Origin: Saprospiraceae bacterium
Lineage (GTDB): Bacteria > Bacteroidota > Bacteroidia > Chitinophagales > Saprospiraceae
DNA length: 64,000 nucleotides
Direction: 5' to 3'
Assembly: GCA_016719615.1 (NCBI GenBank)
Contig: JADJYQ010000005.1
Span: 526,001 to 590,000, forward strand
Below the pieces are notes generated by a model, which was given only the letters and a program-made list of their open reading frames with translations, was not told where the DNA came from and made no database searches. Within the stretch, counting starts at the first letter, position 1, and the number at the start of each line of letters is the position of its first letter. A program made the translations under genes and the position numbers. Shown here in pieces: positions 7,864 through 17,987 of the stretch.

Positions 7864-9333
7864 ATCCTGCTTCAGACAAGAACCCTTTAGTCAGAATCAG
7901 GATTTGCAGAATTTATGAATTTGCAGAATTGGTATGGGGCCAGAAACATGTGTTTCCTCATTCTGTTAATTCTTCAATTTTGAAAATCCTGCTTCAGACA
8001 AGAAATCTTTAGTCAGAATCAGAATTTGCAGAATTTATGAATTTGCAGAATTGGTGTGGGGCTAGAAGCATGTGTCTCCTCATCTGTTAATTTTTAATTT
8101 TGAAAATCCTGCTTCAGACAAGAAATCTTTATTCAGAATCAGAATTTGCAGAATTTATGAATTTTCAGAATTGGTATGGGGCTAGAAACGTGTCTCATTC
8201 TGTTAATTCTTTATTTTGAAAATCCTGCTTCAGACAAGAAATCTTTAGTCAGAATCAGAATTTGCAGAATTTATGAATTTGCAGAATTGGTGTGGGGCTA
8301 GAAGCATGTGTTTCCTCATTCTGTTAATTCTTTAATTTTGAAAATCCTGCTTCAGACAAGAACCCTTTAGTCAGAATCAGGATTTGCAGAATTTATGAAT
8401 TTGCAGAATTGGTATGGGGCCAGAAACATGTGTTTCCCTCATTCTGTTAATTCATTTGAAAATCCTGCTTCAGACAAGAAATCTTTAGTCAGAATGAGAA
8501 TTTGCAGAATTTATGAATTTTCAGAATTGGTATGGGGCTAGAAACATGTGTTTACTCATTCTGTTAATTTTTTAATTTTGAAAATCCAGCTTCAGACAAG
8601 AACTCTTTAGTCAGAATCAGAATTTGCAGAATTTATGAATTTTCAGAATTGGTATGGGGCTAGAAACATGTGTTTCCTCATTCTGTTAATTCTTTAATTT
8701 TGAAAATCCTGCTTCAGACAAGAAATCTTTAGTCAGAATCAGAATTTGCAGAATTTATGAATTTGCAGAATTGGTGTGGGGCTAGAAGCATGTGTTTCCT
8801 CATTCTGTTAATTCTTCAATTTTGAAAATCCTGCTTCAGACAAGAACCCTTTAGTCAGAATCAGGATTTGCAGAATTTATAAATTTTCAGAATTGGTATG
8901 GGGCTAGAAACATGTGTTTCCTTATTCTGTTAATTCTTTAATTTTGAAAATCCTGCTTCAGACAAAATCCCTTTAGTCAGAATCAGAATTTGCAGAATTT
9001 ATGAATTTTCAGAATTGGTATAGGCCTAGAAACATGTGTTTCCTCATTCTGTTAATTCTTTAATTTTGAAAATCCTGCTTCAGACAAAATCCCTTTATTC
9101 AGAATCAGAATTTTCAGAATTTATGAATTTTCAGAATTGGTATGGGGCTAGAAACATGTGTTTCCTCATTCTGTTAATTCTTTAATTTTGAAAATCCTGC
9201 GTCAGACAAAATCCCTTTATTCAGAATCAGGATTTGCAGAATTTATAAATTTTCAGAATTGGTATAGGCCTAGAAACATGTGTTTCCTTATTCTGTTAAT
9301 TCTTTAATTTTGAAAATCCTGCTTCAGACAAAT
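7862..9333. repeat. 122-bp tandem repeat array, right block (12 units)
   Basis: The array resumes at AAATCCTGCTTCAGACAAG, about nt 78 of the unit, directly at the GxxExxY stop codon. Units then start at 7907, 8029, 8149, 8265, 8387, 8505, 8627, 8749, 8871, 8993, 9115 and 9237; it ends at CTTCAGACAA near 9333. Variants (AAATCTTTAG or CCCTTTAG; TTGCAGAATT or TTTCAGAATT) are shared between the two blocks, which suggests one array that was interrupted. No spacers, so not CRISPR. Confidence 0.95.
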
Positions 9334-9645
9334 GCTCCAATCCTGCATTTTTTAGGAGATTTCTTTTTCCAACCGCAAGTGAACTTATAATACTCAGAAT
9401 TAAAGCCAAGCTACATATGTATTTTATTGCATTAAAATATTTTACGCATTAGATTAATTTTTAATATCATTGCTTTTTCATATGGCATTTCCTTTTGCAA
9501 TCCATGGAGTATTAAGGCTTTTGCTTAAATTTCCATTTTTCATTTGGTAGAATTCTGCTATTTCAGTTATATTTACTGAAACATTGATGTTTATTCATCA
9601 AGACAAAACGATGCTCCAATTTTCGCAGTTCAAAACCAAAAGCAG
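9334..9645. other. intergenic stretch without recognised genes
   Basis: 312 bp of AT-rich DNA between the repeat array and the LRR protein gene. It must hold that gene's promoter, but no convincing TAnnTTTG box was found. No RNA gene or strong hairpin seen. Confidence 0.5.
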
Positions 9646-12600
9646 ATGCTGTTCTATGTAGCTTTAATATTAGCATTTTTAGACTTACGACCGGAATCTA
9701 GGTGTATTGAATCACCTCAAAATTATTCGGGGTCCTGCTCTCGTTTTTCGGATTCTACGATACTCGTGCAGTTTTATTATGCAACCAATGGTTTGAGCTG
9801 GACCACACCATGGAATCTCAACAAACCGATGAACGAATGGTCTGGAGTTTTACTCAATCCAAGTGGTTGCGTTCAAAGCCTCGTGCTCATCAATAATAAT
9901 GTAAATGGGATCTTACTTCCTGAGCTCGGAATGTTATCTGATCTCCGCATTTTTTATTTATTTGGCAATGAGCTCACCGGACCAATACCTCCAGAATTAG
10001 GACAATTGACGAAATTGGAGGATTTGGTTTTGGAAGATAATGCTTTGACAGGAACGATTCCTAAAGAATTATCTCAATGCATTAGCTTAAAAAATATTTC
10101 TTTGGCTAATAACCAACTCACAGGAAGTATTCCGGAAGAACTTGGAATATTGTCAAACCTTGTCACGCTCAATTTAAGTAAGAATCAACTCACTGGAAGC
10201 GTCCCTGCTTCACTATCGGCTTTAAATAAATTGTCCGTGCTCGATATAAGTCAGAATATGTTGAGTGGTGAAATACCGCAGGCATGGAGTCAATTAACTG
10301 CCCTGCGCGAGTTGTACTTGCAATTTAATTTATTCACTGGAATATTACCCGCATCGTTTTCAGGATTCACTCAAATGAATCACTTTTGGGTTTATAATAA
10401 TGATTTTACAGGAAGGGTGCCTGACCTCACGAGTGCTCCGCTTTTTAGCATGCGCATTGAAAACAATCGGTTTTCAGATATTCCTGACTTCAGTGGTTTA
10501 ACCACTTGGGGCAATTCATTTCCATTTGGGCTGGTCATTTTTGGCAACAAATTTACTTTCGAAGATCTCATTCCATTAAAGAAATTACCCAGACGGTATT
10601 ATTATTCATTTAATCCTCAGGATCCAATTGATATTGATTCCATCATTTTTGTTGATGCAGGAACGAATTATACCGTGCAGACATTTGCAGATCCAACATT
10701 AAATGACAATAACTATAAATGGTTTAAGGATACCAGCGTTGTCTTCATCAGCAATCAGAATACTTTTGAAATTATACAGGCATCTTCCAAGGATGAAGCT
10801 TATTATAGTGGACGTATAACTAATCCTGAGATCAATGATTTTGAAATTTTAATCGATACTTTCAGAGTTGTTGTCTTTAATGCCTTGGAATGTGACAAAC
10901 CGCTGGCAGGAAATGAGTGCAAGGAAGCTTTGGGATTTTGCAGCACCATCGAATTACACAATTATTGCGGTTCATTGGGAGTGATTGATACGAGTCTTCA
11001 TTATTTTCTTTGCGATACAATGCATCCGGTTTACAATCCAAGGTGGTTGTCATTTGTAGCACCTACAGACAGTATTATCATCGAGATATTACCTATCAAT
11101 TGTTCAGGTGTAGAAGATAATGGAATTTTCTACAGAGGAATGCAGGCAGCCTTATGGCAATCTTGCGGAGCGAGACCAGATAGTATCCTCATTTGTAAAA
11201 GCGAATGTAAAGAAGGTCCCATACTCATTGAATTTGGTGAATTTATTGTGGGAAACAAATATCAACTGGCTTTGAATGGATGCCACGGAGATAATTGCAG
11301 TTATGTGATCAAAATTCGAAAAGGATTTAACAATTTCGAATTAAATGAACCTGCTGCCATCACGGGAGACCTCTTGATTTGTCCCGGCAATGACGAGCAT
11401 GTATATTCCATATATACTATCCCGGGAGCAGAATCATATATGTGGTATTTAAATGATTCTCTGATGGCCTCTACATCAGATAGTTTTACCATCCTCAAAG
11501 ATCTGAATCCAGGTACTTACCAATTGAAAGTAAGGGCAGTCAATTTTTGCGACACAACATCATTTAGTTTGATTACGCTGAATGTCAATCCACAAATGTT
11601 TATAAGAAATGTAGACATCCAAAAAATTGCAAGCGATTCTGCATTTGTAGTTTCTTTTGATATCGAAGGAGGAATTAAACCGTATACTGTTAGTAAGGGC
11701 CGTGGTAAAATAGACTCCATTACCGGAAATTTTATTTCAGATATTCTTTTATGCAAATCCTCTTATGAATTTGAGATTAGCGACAGCAATAAATGTATAA
11801 TTGTATTTAAAGGATTTGAAAATTGCGGTTGCCTGTCTCAGGCAGGAGCCATGCCCATGGATACATTGCAGATTTGCGAAGGGCAAAGTTTTACCGTAAA
11901 ATTTATTGGGACCGAAGTCCAGGATCCAAACGATCTCTCAACTTATATCATTTTTACAGATTTAATAAATCCAACAACTTCAATTATTAAAAACAATGTA
12001 AATGGTATATTTCCTTTTGATCCGGCGAGATTCCGATTTAATGTTTGGTATCACGTTGCCCGCGTAGTTGGACGAAAAAACAATATGGGAGGCATCAATT
12101 TTAACCATCCCTGTTTGAGTATTTCAAATATTCAACCCTTGATTTTCCGTCAAAGACCTTTGGTGTCTGCAGGTTTAGATCAAAATATTTGCGGTTACAC
12201 GACAACGTTGAACAGCTTTGGAAGTTATACAAGTGGAGTTTGGAAATTTGTATCCGGACCAGGAACTAGCATCTTTTCTGATTCAACAAATTCGATGACT
12301 TCTGTGACGGTCAGCGAATTCGGGACCTATACTTTTATACACGAAGTCAGCAATGGCTTTTGTGCAAATAAAGACGAAATTAAAATTACATTTAGAGAAG
12401 GCCTTATGCCGATTCCATCCGGTTTTCTATTTGTTTGTGAAGGCCAGTCTACACAATTGGATGCCGGCAATTATCACAAATATGTGTGGTCTACAGGCGA
12501 CACTAGCAGGAAAGTAATTATTGATGCACCCGGAACTTATTGCATTACTGTCAGTGATGAAAATAATTGTACGGGTTCGAATTGCTTTGATGTTGAATTA

Positions 12601-13488
12601 TCTGTGGCTCCTACAGTTCAAATCTTGCGACCAGATAGTATTTGCGTAGGAAATCTGGATACCCTTAGTGTTGCGCAAAGTTTTTTCAATTATTCCTGGA
12701 GTGATTCAAGTAATCTAGCCTATTTGTTGATTGACTCCGGGGGAAATTATTGCCTGACAGTGACCGGATTTAATGGCTGCACGGATACTGATTGTGTGGA
12801 AGTGTTTTCTAAACCAAGATCGTTCGGAATATTCCAGGACACTGTTTGTTTCGGACTTGCTTATACTTTTAGAAATCAAACATTTTTAGAACCGGGAAAT
12901 TACGATGTTGAAATCGATGGTGCAGCAGAGAATGGCTGCGACAGCATCATCAGACTTCAACTAAACTGGTGGCCGGAAATTTTTATCAGGGACAGTGTGA
13001 TCTTAAAAGACAATGGAAACGGTACCGGAGCCATTAGCATTACTTTGGGCGGGGGGAAAGGTCCCTATAATTATTTGTGGAGTAATGGTGCCCGCACTTC
13101 TAGTATTACCAATCTCAGAGCCGGACCCTATACTTTGTTTGCTACGGATGTGGAAGGCTGTATCAAAGTATTCACGGTCTTTGTGCAGATGGTAACATCG
13201 ACCTATGAGACTGTCAGAAATCAAACCAGTGGACAATATTTCAAAGTATTTCCAAACCCCTCATCCAAAAAATCAGGGCTTTATATACAAAATTTGGAAC
13301 ATCAAGGGCTCGTACACCTTCAGGTTTATAATAGTCTGGGTCATTTGATCGATAAACAAACGTTCGTTAGTTTTCAAAGAGGCGAACAAAGAATATATAA
13401 CAAGTTTCTGGTAAATGGTTTTTATTACCTCGTGCTTATGAATGAAGAGGGACACACCAACCGATTCAGAGTTGTCGTAAACGATTAA
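9646..13488 (+). CDS. large T9SS-secreted protein with plant-type leucine-rich repeats
   Basis: A 1280-aa exported protein. A short hydrophobic N-terminus (MLFYVALILAFL) acts as signal. A CxxF-FSDSTILVQFYYATNG-W segment, typical of the LRRNT region of bacterial receptor-like LRR proteins, precedes about eight LRRs of the plant type (LTGPIPPELGQLTKLEDLVL, LTGTIPKELSQC and so on; about residues 75-285). The middle part has Cys-rich and SprB/Ig-like modules (VWSTGDTSRKV, YLWSNGARTSSITNLRAGPY). The end (from about 1195, FKVFPNPSS) is a type A T9SS sorting domain. A role in adhesion or surface recognition is inferred. The next gene starts 12 nt after the stop, so the two are probably co-transcribed. 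Confidence 0.85.
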   Translation: MLFYVALILAFLDLRPESRCIESPQNYSGSCSRFSDSTILVQFYYATNGLSWTTPWNLNKPMNEWSGVLLNPSGCVQSLVLINNNVNGILLPELGMLSDLRIFYLFGNELTGPIPPELGQLTKLEDLVLEDNALTGTIPKELSQCISLKNISLANNQLTGSIPEELGILSNLVTLNLSKNQLTGSVPASLSALNKLSVLDISQNMLSGEIPQAWSQLTALRELYLQFNLFTGILPASFSGFTQMNHFWVYNNDFTGRVPDLTSAPLFSMRIENNRFSDIPDFSGLTTWGNSFPFGLVIFGNKFTFEDLIPLKKLPRRYYYSFNPQDPIDIDSIIFVDAGTNYTVQTFADPTLNDNNYKWFKDTSVVFISNQNTFEIIQASSKDEAYYSGRITNPEINDFEILIDTFRVVVFNALECDKPLAGNECKEALGFCSTIELHNYCGSLGVIDTSLHYFLCDTMHPVYNPRWLSFVAPTDSIIIEILPINCSGVEDNGIFYRGMQAALWQSCGARPDSILICKSECKEGPILIEFGEFIVGNKYQLALNGCHGDNCSYVIKIRKGFNNFELNEPAAITGDLLICPGNDEHVYSIYTIPGAESYMWYLNDSLMASTSDSFTILKDLNPGTYQLKVRAVNFCDTTSFSLITLNVNPQMFIRNVDIQKIASDSAFVVSFDIEGGIKPYTVSKGRGKIDSITGNFISDILLCKSSYEFEISDSNKCIIVFKGFENCGCLSQAGAMPMDTLQICEGQSFTVKFIGTEVQDPNDLSTYIIFTDLINPTTSIIKNNVNGIFPFDPARFRFNVWYHVARVVGRKNNMGGINFNHPCLSISNIQPLIFRQRPLVSAGLDQNICGYTTTLNSFGSYTSGVWKFVSGPGTSIFSDSTNSMTSVTVSEFGTYTFIHEVSNGFCANKDEIKITFREGLMPIPSGFLFVCEGQSTQLDAGNYHKYVWSTGDTSRKVIIDAPGTYCITVSDENNCTGSNCFDVELSVAPTVQILRPDSICVGNLDTLSVAQSFFNYSWSDSSNLAYLLIDSGGNYCLTVTGFNGCTDTDCVEVFSKPRSFGIFQDTVCFGLAYTFRNQTFLEPGNYDVEIDGAAENGCDSIIRLQLNWWPEIFIRDSVILKDNGNGTGAISITLGGGKGPYNYLWSNGARTSSITNLRAGPYTLFATDVEGCIKVFTVFVQMVTSTYETVRNQTSGQYFKVFPNPSSKKSGLYIQNLEHQGLVHLQVYNSLGHLIDKQTFVSFQRGEQRIYNKFLVNGFYYLVLMNEEGHTNRFRVVVND

Positions 13489-13500
13489 ATTGAATAACAT

Positions 13501-15582
13501 ATGAGAAATTTTATTTTAGCAACATTGTTGGTATTAGGAGCCAACCATTTTTTAGCAGGGCAAAGCGGCATTAAAATTAATCGCTGGATTACCGGCGTTT
13601 CTATTCCGGTCGACATTGGACATTGCGGCGATGACCGGATCTTCGTAATTGAAAAAGTTGGACGTATCCGCATCATCCGGAATAATGCTTTGACAACGAC
13701 ACCTTTTCTTGATATTACTGCAAAAGTAAGGGCAACAGGAGGCGAACAGGGATTGTTAGGTATGGCCTTCCATCCGGATTTTAAAACCAATGGTTTGCTT
13801 TATGTAAATTATACGGATCGTGCTACCCAAACTAAGACCGTCATTGAAGAGTACAAAATCACTGCTGATTCAAATCGGATAGATTCTACATCTGGAAGGA
13901 TACTTTTGACAATCGTGCAACCATTCTCTAATCACAACGGAGGTTGTATCAAATTCGGGCCTGATGGTTATTTGTATATAGGTATGGGTGATGGTGGGAG
14001 TGCAAATGATCCTCAAAATAATTCCCAGACAAAAATGGCTTTATTGGGTAAAATGTTGCGCATTGATGTCAATACGAGCCCTACTTATAAAATTCCAAGC
14101 TCGAACCCTTTTGTAGGAAATACTTCTTATGCTCCTGAAATATGGAGCATGGGACTGCGAAATCCATGGCGATTTAGTTTCGACCGAATGACTGGGGATC
14201 TTTGGATTGGAGATGTGGGACAAGGAAACTGGGAAGAAATTGATTTTGAGGCAGCTAATGATCCCGGAGGAAAAAATTATGGCTGGAGATGTTATGAAGG
14301 CAATGCGAATTTTAATACCACAGGTTGCGAAGCAAAAGCCAATTATACTTTTCCCATTCATGAATATTTGAGTGATGAAAATATTAACGGTTGTTCGGTA
14401 ACAGGTGGTTATGTGTACAGAGGTTCAAAATATCCCGGACTCTTTGGAAAATATATTTACGGGGATTATTGCAGCGGAAAAATATGGACCCTCGAACGCA
14501 GAGCCGGAAATACTGCGGTCAATACTCTGGTCTACGATCATTCCAATAATTCGATCACCACATTTGGTGAAGATGCAGAAGGTAATCTCTATTTCGCAGA
14601 TGCCAGTGCAAGTGCCATTTACCAGATTTCTGATACCTGTTCTCTCAGGATTCTTTTAAATGTTGAAGGTATCAGCTGTGCTGGAATTAATGATGCCAGA
14701 GTATCCACCAATGTCAGTTCAAATCCAGACGCAAGGTTTCTTTGGTCAACCGGAGATACTAGCGCTACATTGGAAAATTTAGCTCCTGGAAAATACAATG
14801 TCGCCGTCACCATAGGCAATTGTTTGTCTTCATCGAGTTTTGAAGTATTTGATAAAATAAAAGACACAGCTTGCATCACGCCACCTTTCCGCAACAGTTT
14901 TTGTGAGGGTGATTCAACGGTTTTGATAGCTTGCGATGCCAGAAATGTATTTGAGTACAGATGGTATTTGGATGGAATTGAACTACCCATAAAAGACAAA
15001 AGACTTTGGATTTTTAAAGCTGGAACTTATCGGGTTGATTACATCGACAGCTTCGGGTGCATTGCTGAAAGATCCGAACAAATCGATGTGATCGTATTTC
15101 CAAAACCTCCTAAACCAAGTTTAAGAGTGAGCAGAGACTCGGTATATTCGGATGCAGGATATAGTAGTTACCGTTGGTTTCATTTGGGTAATTTTACAGG
15201 TTCAAGCACCGCTCCATATTGGTGGGCCAACGGCGCTGATGGAGAATATCGCGTTGAGGTAGTTGATTCAAATGGTTGTCATAGTGAACTCTCGGATCCT
15301 GTAACTGTAGTCATACCGGCCACAGGTAACCCAAATCAAACGCCACATCACATTGAAATTTTTCCGCACCCGGTCAGCAAATACCTTCGATTTACGGCCA
15401 GTATGAAATTTAATCAATGGAAGATCTTAAATATACAATCGCAAATAGCCCTGACTGGAAAAATAGAATCTGTAAGTAAACAAGAATTTCAACTGGATAT
15501 CAGTAGTTTAAAAACAGGTACGTATGTGCTGGAATTGAGTGATGGGAAACAACATTGGAAGAAAATATTTATGAAACAATAG
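13501..15582 (+). CDS. T9SS-secreted PQQ-dependent sugar dehydrogenase-like (GSDH) protein
   Basis: 693 aa. Signal peptide 1-20 (ends FLAGQ). Residues about 25-385 match the soluble glucose/sorbosone dehydrogenase beta-propeller: GEQGLLGMAFHPDF, the catalytic-type His in FSNHNGGCIKFGPDGYLYIG, GLRNPWRFSFD, IGDVGQGNWEEI and the GGYVYRGSKYPGLFGKYIYGD blade. Such proteins oxidise aldoses or similar sugars with PQQ and calcium. Two Ig/SprB-like modules (about 385-610, with FLWSTGDTSATL) and a T9SS domain (HIEIFPHPVSKYLRF onward) follow. It lies 12 nt after the LRR protein gene. Substrate and electron acceptor cannot be predicted. Confidence 0.87.
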   Translation: MRNFILATLLVLGANHFLAGQSGIKINRWITGVSIPVDIGHCGDDRIFVIEKVGRIRIIRNNALTTTPFLDITAKVRATGGEQGLLGMAFHPDFKTNGLLYVNYTDRATQTKTVIEEYKITADSNRIDSTSGRILLTIVQPFSNHNGGCIKFGPDGYLYIGMGDGGSANDPQNNSQTKMALLGKMLRIDVNTSPTYKIPSSNPFVGNTSYAPEIWSMGLRNPWRFSFDRMTGDLWIGDVGQGNWEEIDFEAANDPGGKNYGWRCYEGNANFNTTGCEAKANYTFPIHEYLSDENINGCSVTGGYVYRGSKYPGLFGKYIYGDYCSGKIWTLERRAGNTAVNTLVYDHSNNSITTFGEDAEGNLYFADASASAIYQISDTCSLRILLNVEGISCAGINDARVSTNVSSNPDARFLWSTGDTSATLENLAPGKYNVAVTIGNCLSSSSFEVFDKIKDTACITPPFRNSFCEGDSTVLIACDARNVFEYRWYLDGIELPIKDKRLWIFKAGTYRVDYIDSFGCIAERSEQIDVIVFPKPPKPSLRVSRDSVYSDAGYSSYRWFHLGNFTGSSTAPYWWANGADGEYRVEVVDSNGCHSELSDPVTVVIPATGNPNQTPHHIEIFPHPVSKYLRFTASMKFNQWKILNIQSQIALTGKIESVSKQEFQLDISSLKTGTYVLELSDGKQHWKKIFMKQ

Positions 15583-15587
15583 AGTAA

Positions 15588-15655
15588 GGATAATAGAGTA
15601 TGGATTATGGAGTAAAGATTATGGAGTAAGGATTATAGAGTATGGATTAAGGAGC
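15588..15655. repeat. GGATTATGGAGTAARGATTATAGAGTATGG low-complexity repeat
   Basis: Short words GGATTATGGAGTA, AAGATTATGGAGTA and GGATTATAGAGTATGG repeat about five times. This is the reverse complement of the CTCCATAATC repeat at 3539-3660. It heads composite module copy A, as similar DNA heads copies B and C. Confidence 0.65.
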
Positions 15656-15794
15656 TACGACAAGAAGAAATTACTTCATAAGAATTTGACGATCATGTCG
15701 GGAGGATTAATGATGAACAGGAATAAATCGCAACTATTCTGTTGAAGCGAATATCAGAATCACGATCGGGATAATTCTAATATAAATAATGTGG

Positions 15795-16330
15795 AAAGTA
15801 ATGAGTGCTCTTGTACCGTGGGCAATCCAAACACAGCCGGCTTCAGCCGGATTCGTATACGAGATCCCAAAGAATCATATTAATAAATGGGAATTAGAAA
15901 ATGCTGAAGTTTTAAATATTCCATCAATAGGAATGGGTTTCAACCCATTCCTCCCCAAAGAGGAGATTATGGTTTAAGGAGTTAGGTCTAATGAAGATGG
16001 AGCAAAGATTGAAGATATTAGGAAATGTTTTTTGAGCAAGGGAAATAATGACTTCGATTCAACATCCGTTTGGAAAACGGAGTTTTCCTATTGCCCCAGC
16101 GTATCCCGCTTTGAAAAAATATTTTATTACGAAGTTGGCTAATGAAAGCGGGAATAGACTACGCAGAGCTGGGTCACTAATATTATTTGAAATTCAAAAA
16201 ACTAACGATAGTTAGTTTTTTGAATTTCAACAAAACAAACAGGAAAAAAGGGAAAAAGGCAAACAGGCAAAAAGGCAAACAGGCAAACAGGCAAAAAGGC
16301 AAATCAAACAGTCAAACAGTCAAACCTGCC
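15795..16330. repeat. composite hairpin module, copy A
   Basis: A non-coding mosaic of five inverted repeats in fixed order. H1 (15837-15850): CCGGCT/AGCCGG around TC. H2 (15930-15951): GGAATGGGTT/AACCCATTCC around TC. H3 (16066-16080): CCGTTT/AAACGG. H4 (16099-16164): GCGTATCCCGCTTT paired with AAAGCGGGA-6 nt-TACGC across a variable loop. H5 (16187-16230): perfect 20-bp arms around GATA, containing ACTAAC-GATA-GTTAGT. An octamer tract (AGGCAAAC, then CAGTCAAA) ends it. From H1 to H4 it is nearly identical over about 300 bp to copy B at 20660. A 62-codon open frame here is a by-product of the repeat. Confidence 0.85.
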
Positions 16331-16386
16331 ATATCTCGGCGTTAATTTTTTATGAGCGAAATAAAACGCGATTTCACAAACTAATG

Positions 16387-16503
16387 CCGGCTTCAGCCGG
16401 ATTCATAGATTAAATCCTTGATAATTTTAATGTGAAAACCTAAACCAAAAGCACATAAATTGAATCCGCAACAATAATTAGGGATGGGTTTCAACCCATT
16501 CCC
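16387..16503. repeat. twin-hairpin unit (H1-H2)
   Basis: An extra H1 (16387-16400) and H2 (16481-16503, one G-T wobble) with the same order and the same 94-nt offset as in the composite modules. It lies just left of tRNA-Val, and the spacer differs from copy A. Confidence 0.75.
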
Positions 16504-16527
16504 GTCAAACAGTCATCTTCCGCATTG

Positions 16528-16602
16528 TGGGTGCTGGCAGGCTCGAACTGCCGACCTCCGCCCTGTCAAGGCGGCGCTCTGAACCAACTGAGCTAAGCAC
16601 CC
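16528..16602 (-). tRNA. tRNA-Val (anticodon GAC)
   Basis: On the minus strand a complete cloverleaf of 75 nt: acceptor GGGTGCT/AGCACCC with discriminator A, D arm GCTCAGTTGGTTCAGAGC, anticodon stem CCGCC/GGCGG with loop TTGACAG (anticodon GAC), and T arm GGCAG-TTCGAGC-CTGCC. The CCA end is not encoded. Confidence 0.96.
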
Positions 16603-16854
16603 GGAATCCGGCATGGGTGTGGGTGTGGGTGTGCGTGTGGAATTCCGAATGGGTGTTTGTTTTAATATTTAATCTGCGCTTGATCTGTGCGATCAGCGGG
16701 AAACCAAGGATGTCCAACAGGACCCCAAAACATTTTACCGCTTCCGCAACAATTTGCAATCAAAAACCCGATATTCCTTAATACCGGGTTGCAAAGGTAA
16801 GAAATCACTGAAATTGGCATAACGGAATCACTGGAGTCAGCCCATGATTTATTG

Positions 16855-16862
16855 TACTTTTG
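16855..16862 (+). promoter_or_regulatory. candidate -7 box (TACTTTTG) for the DnaQ-like gene
   Basis: The sequence fits the Bacteroidota -7 consensus TAnnTTTG and lies 77 nt before the ATG at 16940. No convincing -33 TTTG was found at the usual distance. Confidence 0.35.
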
Positions 16863-16939
16863 CCGCGGAAGAACTTTACTTATTAATAGGCAAGCCCATT
16901 CATAAGTTTCATAGGCTTTGCTGAACAAAACCAACTATC

Positions 16940-17761
16940 ATGAATCCATTTCAATTGAAGCGGGACCTGATTTTTCTCGATCTTGAAACCACGGGCGTGC
17001 ACGTCATCCGGGACCGGATATTACAGATCGCAATGATAAAATACAGGAAAAATGAAGGCGAACCCATAGAATTTAACCAAATCGTAAATCCCGGGATTCC
17101 TATACCGGATGAAGCCTTTAAAGTGCATGGTATCGGACCCAAAGAAGTGGCCAATAAACCTAGTTTTAAAGAATTGGCGCAAGAGTTGTTTGATTTTATA
17201 GGCGATGCAGATTTAGCCGGATACAACAGTCTGCGTTTTGATATACCCTTGCTCGCTGAAGAATTTTACAGATATGGCTTTGATCTTCAACTGGATAAAC
17301 GGCAAATGATCGATGTTCAAAGGATTTTTTACAAAATGGAGCCCCGTACCCTCAAAGCCGCTTATCAGTTTTATTGTGGTAAAGATCTCACCAATGCTCA
17401 TGATGCATTGGCAGATACCCGCGCAACTGTGGACGTCCTTTTTGGACAATTGGAGCGTTACAAAAATGTCGATTTTGTAAATGAAGACGGAGAGCTCGTG
17501 CAAACGCCCGTTCGAAATGATATCAAGGCTTTGAATGATTTTACCAATGATCTGGGTACCATTGATGCCACTCAAAGGCTGAAATTGAATGAAAAATCTG
17601 AAATTGTATTCAATTTTGGAAAATATGTCAACCAAACTTTTGACGAAGTTTGGGAAAAGGAACAAAATTATTTCAGTTGGATTTTGGATAAGGAGTTTTC
17701 ATATCAGGTTAAGAAGGTCATTCAAAATTATTTGCTTGAGAAAAAAAAGAACAACAAGTAA
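16940..17761 (+). CDS. DnaQ-like 3'-5' exonuclease (DEDDh) with an ExoX-type C-terminal region
   Basis: A 273-aa cytoplasmic exonuclease. Exo I is FLDLETTG (residues about 13-20), Exo II is AGYNSLRFDIPLL, and Exo III is NAHDALADTRAT with the catalytic His and Asp, so all DEDDh residues are present. The last about 70 residues (VFNFGKYVNQTFDEVWEKEQNYFSWIL) resemble the small domain found C-terminal in ExoX-like proteins. Stand-alone DnaQ relatives trim 3' ends in repair or RNA turnover; polymerase III proofreading cannot be excluded. It stands alone between tRNA-Val and mbnP-like. Confidence 0.88.
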   Translation: MNPFQLKRDLIFLDLETTGVHVIRDRILQIAMIKYRKNEGEPIEFNQIVNPGIPIPDEAFKVHGIGPKEVANKPSFKELAQELFDFIGDADLAGYNSLRFDIPLLAEEFYRYGFDLQLDKRQMIDVQRIFYKMEPRTLKAAYQFYCGKDLTNAHDALADTRATVDVLFGQLERYKNVDFVNEDGELVQTPVRNDIKALNDFTNDLGTIDATQRLKLNEKSEIVFNFGKYVNQTFDEVWEKEQNYFSWILDKEFSYQVKKVIQNYLLEKKKNNK

Positions 17762-17987
17762 AATCCAACAGACGGAACCTTTATGCGTAAATTAATGTTA
17801 ATTGAGTTAAATTAGTCTGAAAACATTAGGAAATGGATGGTCATACCAAACCTGTTTTGAGCATTATGGATTTTTAATGTTTGCTTATTACTATTTTGAG
17901 ATATTTCATTTCAACTATTTCCGAAAAAATTTGCGATTAGAATATCATTTAAGGCGATTAAACGTATTATATAAATAAACACGAAAG

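Noticed and set aside
6577..9333. CRISPR array
   Set aside because: Units are 122 bp and contiguous without unique spacers; no cas gene is in the window.
15789..15977. 62-codon open frame starting MWKVMSALVPWAIQ
   Set aside because: It lies wholly in composite module A and spans hairpins H1 and H2; nothing else supports coding.
16505..16759. open frames of about 84 codons on both strands
   Set aside because: They are translations of tRNA-Val and neighbouring GT-rich DNA.
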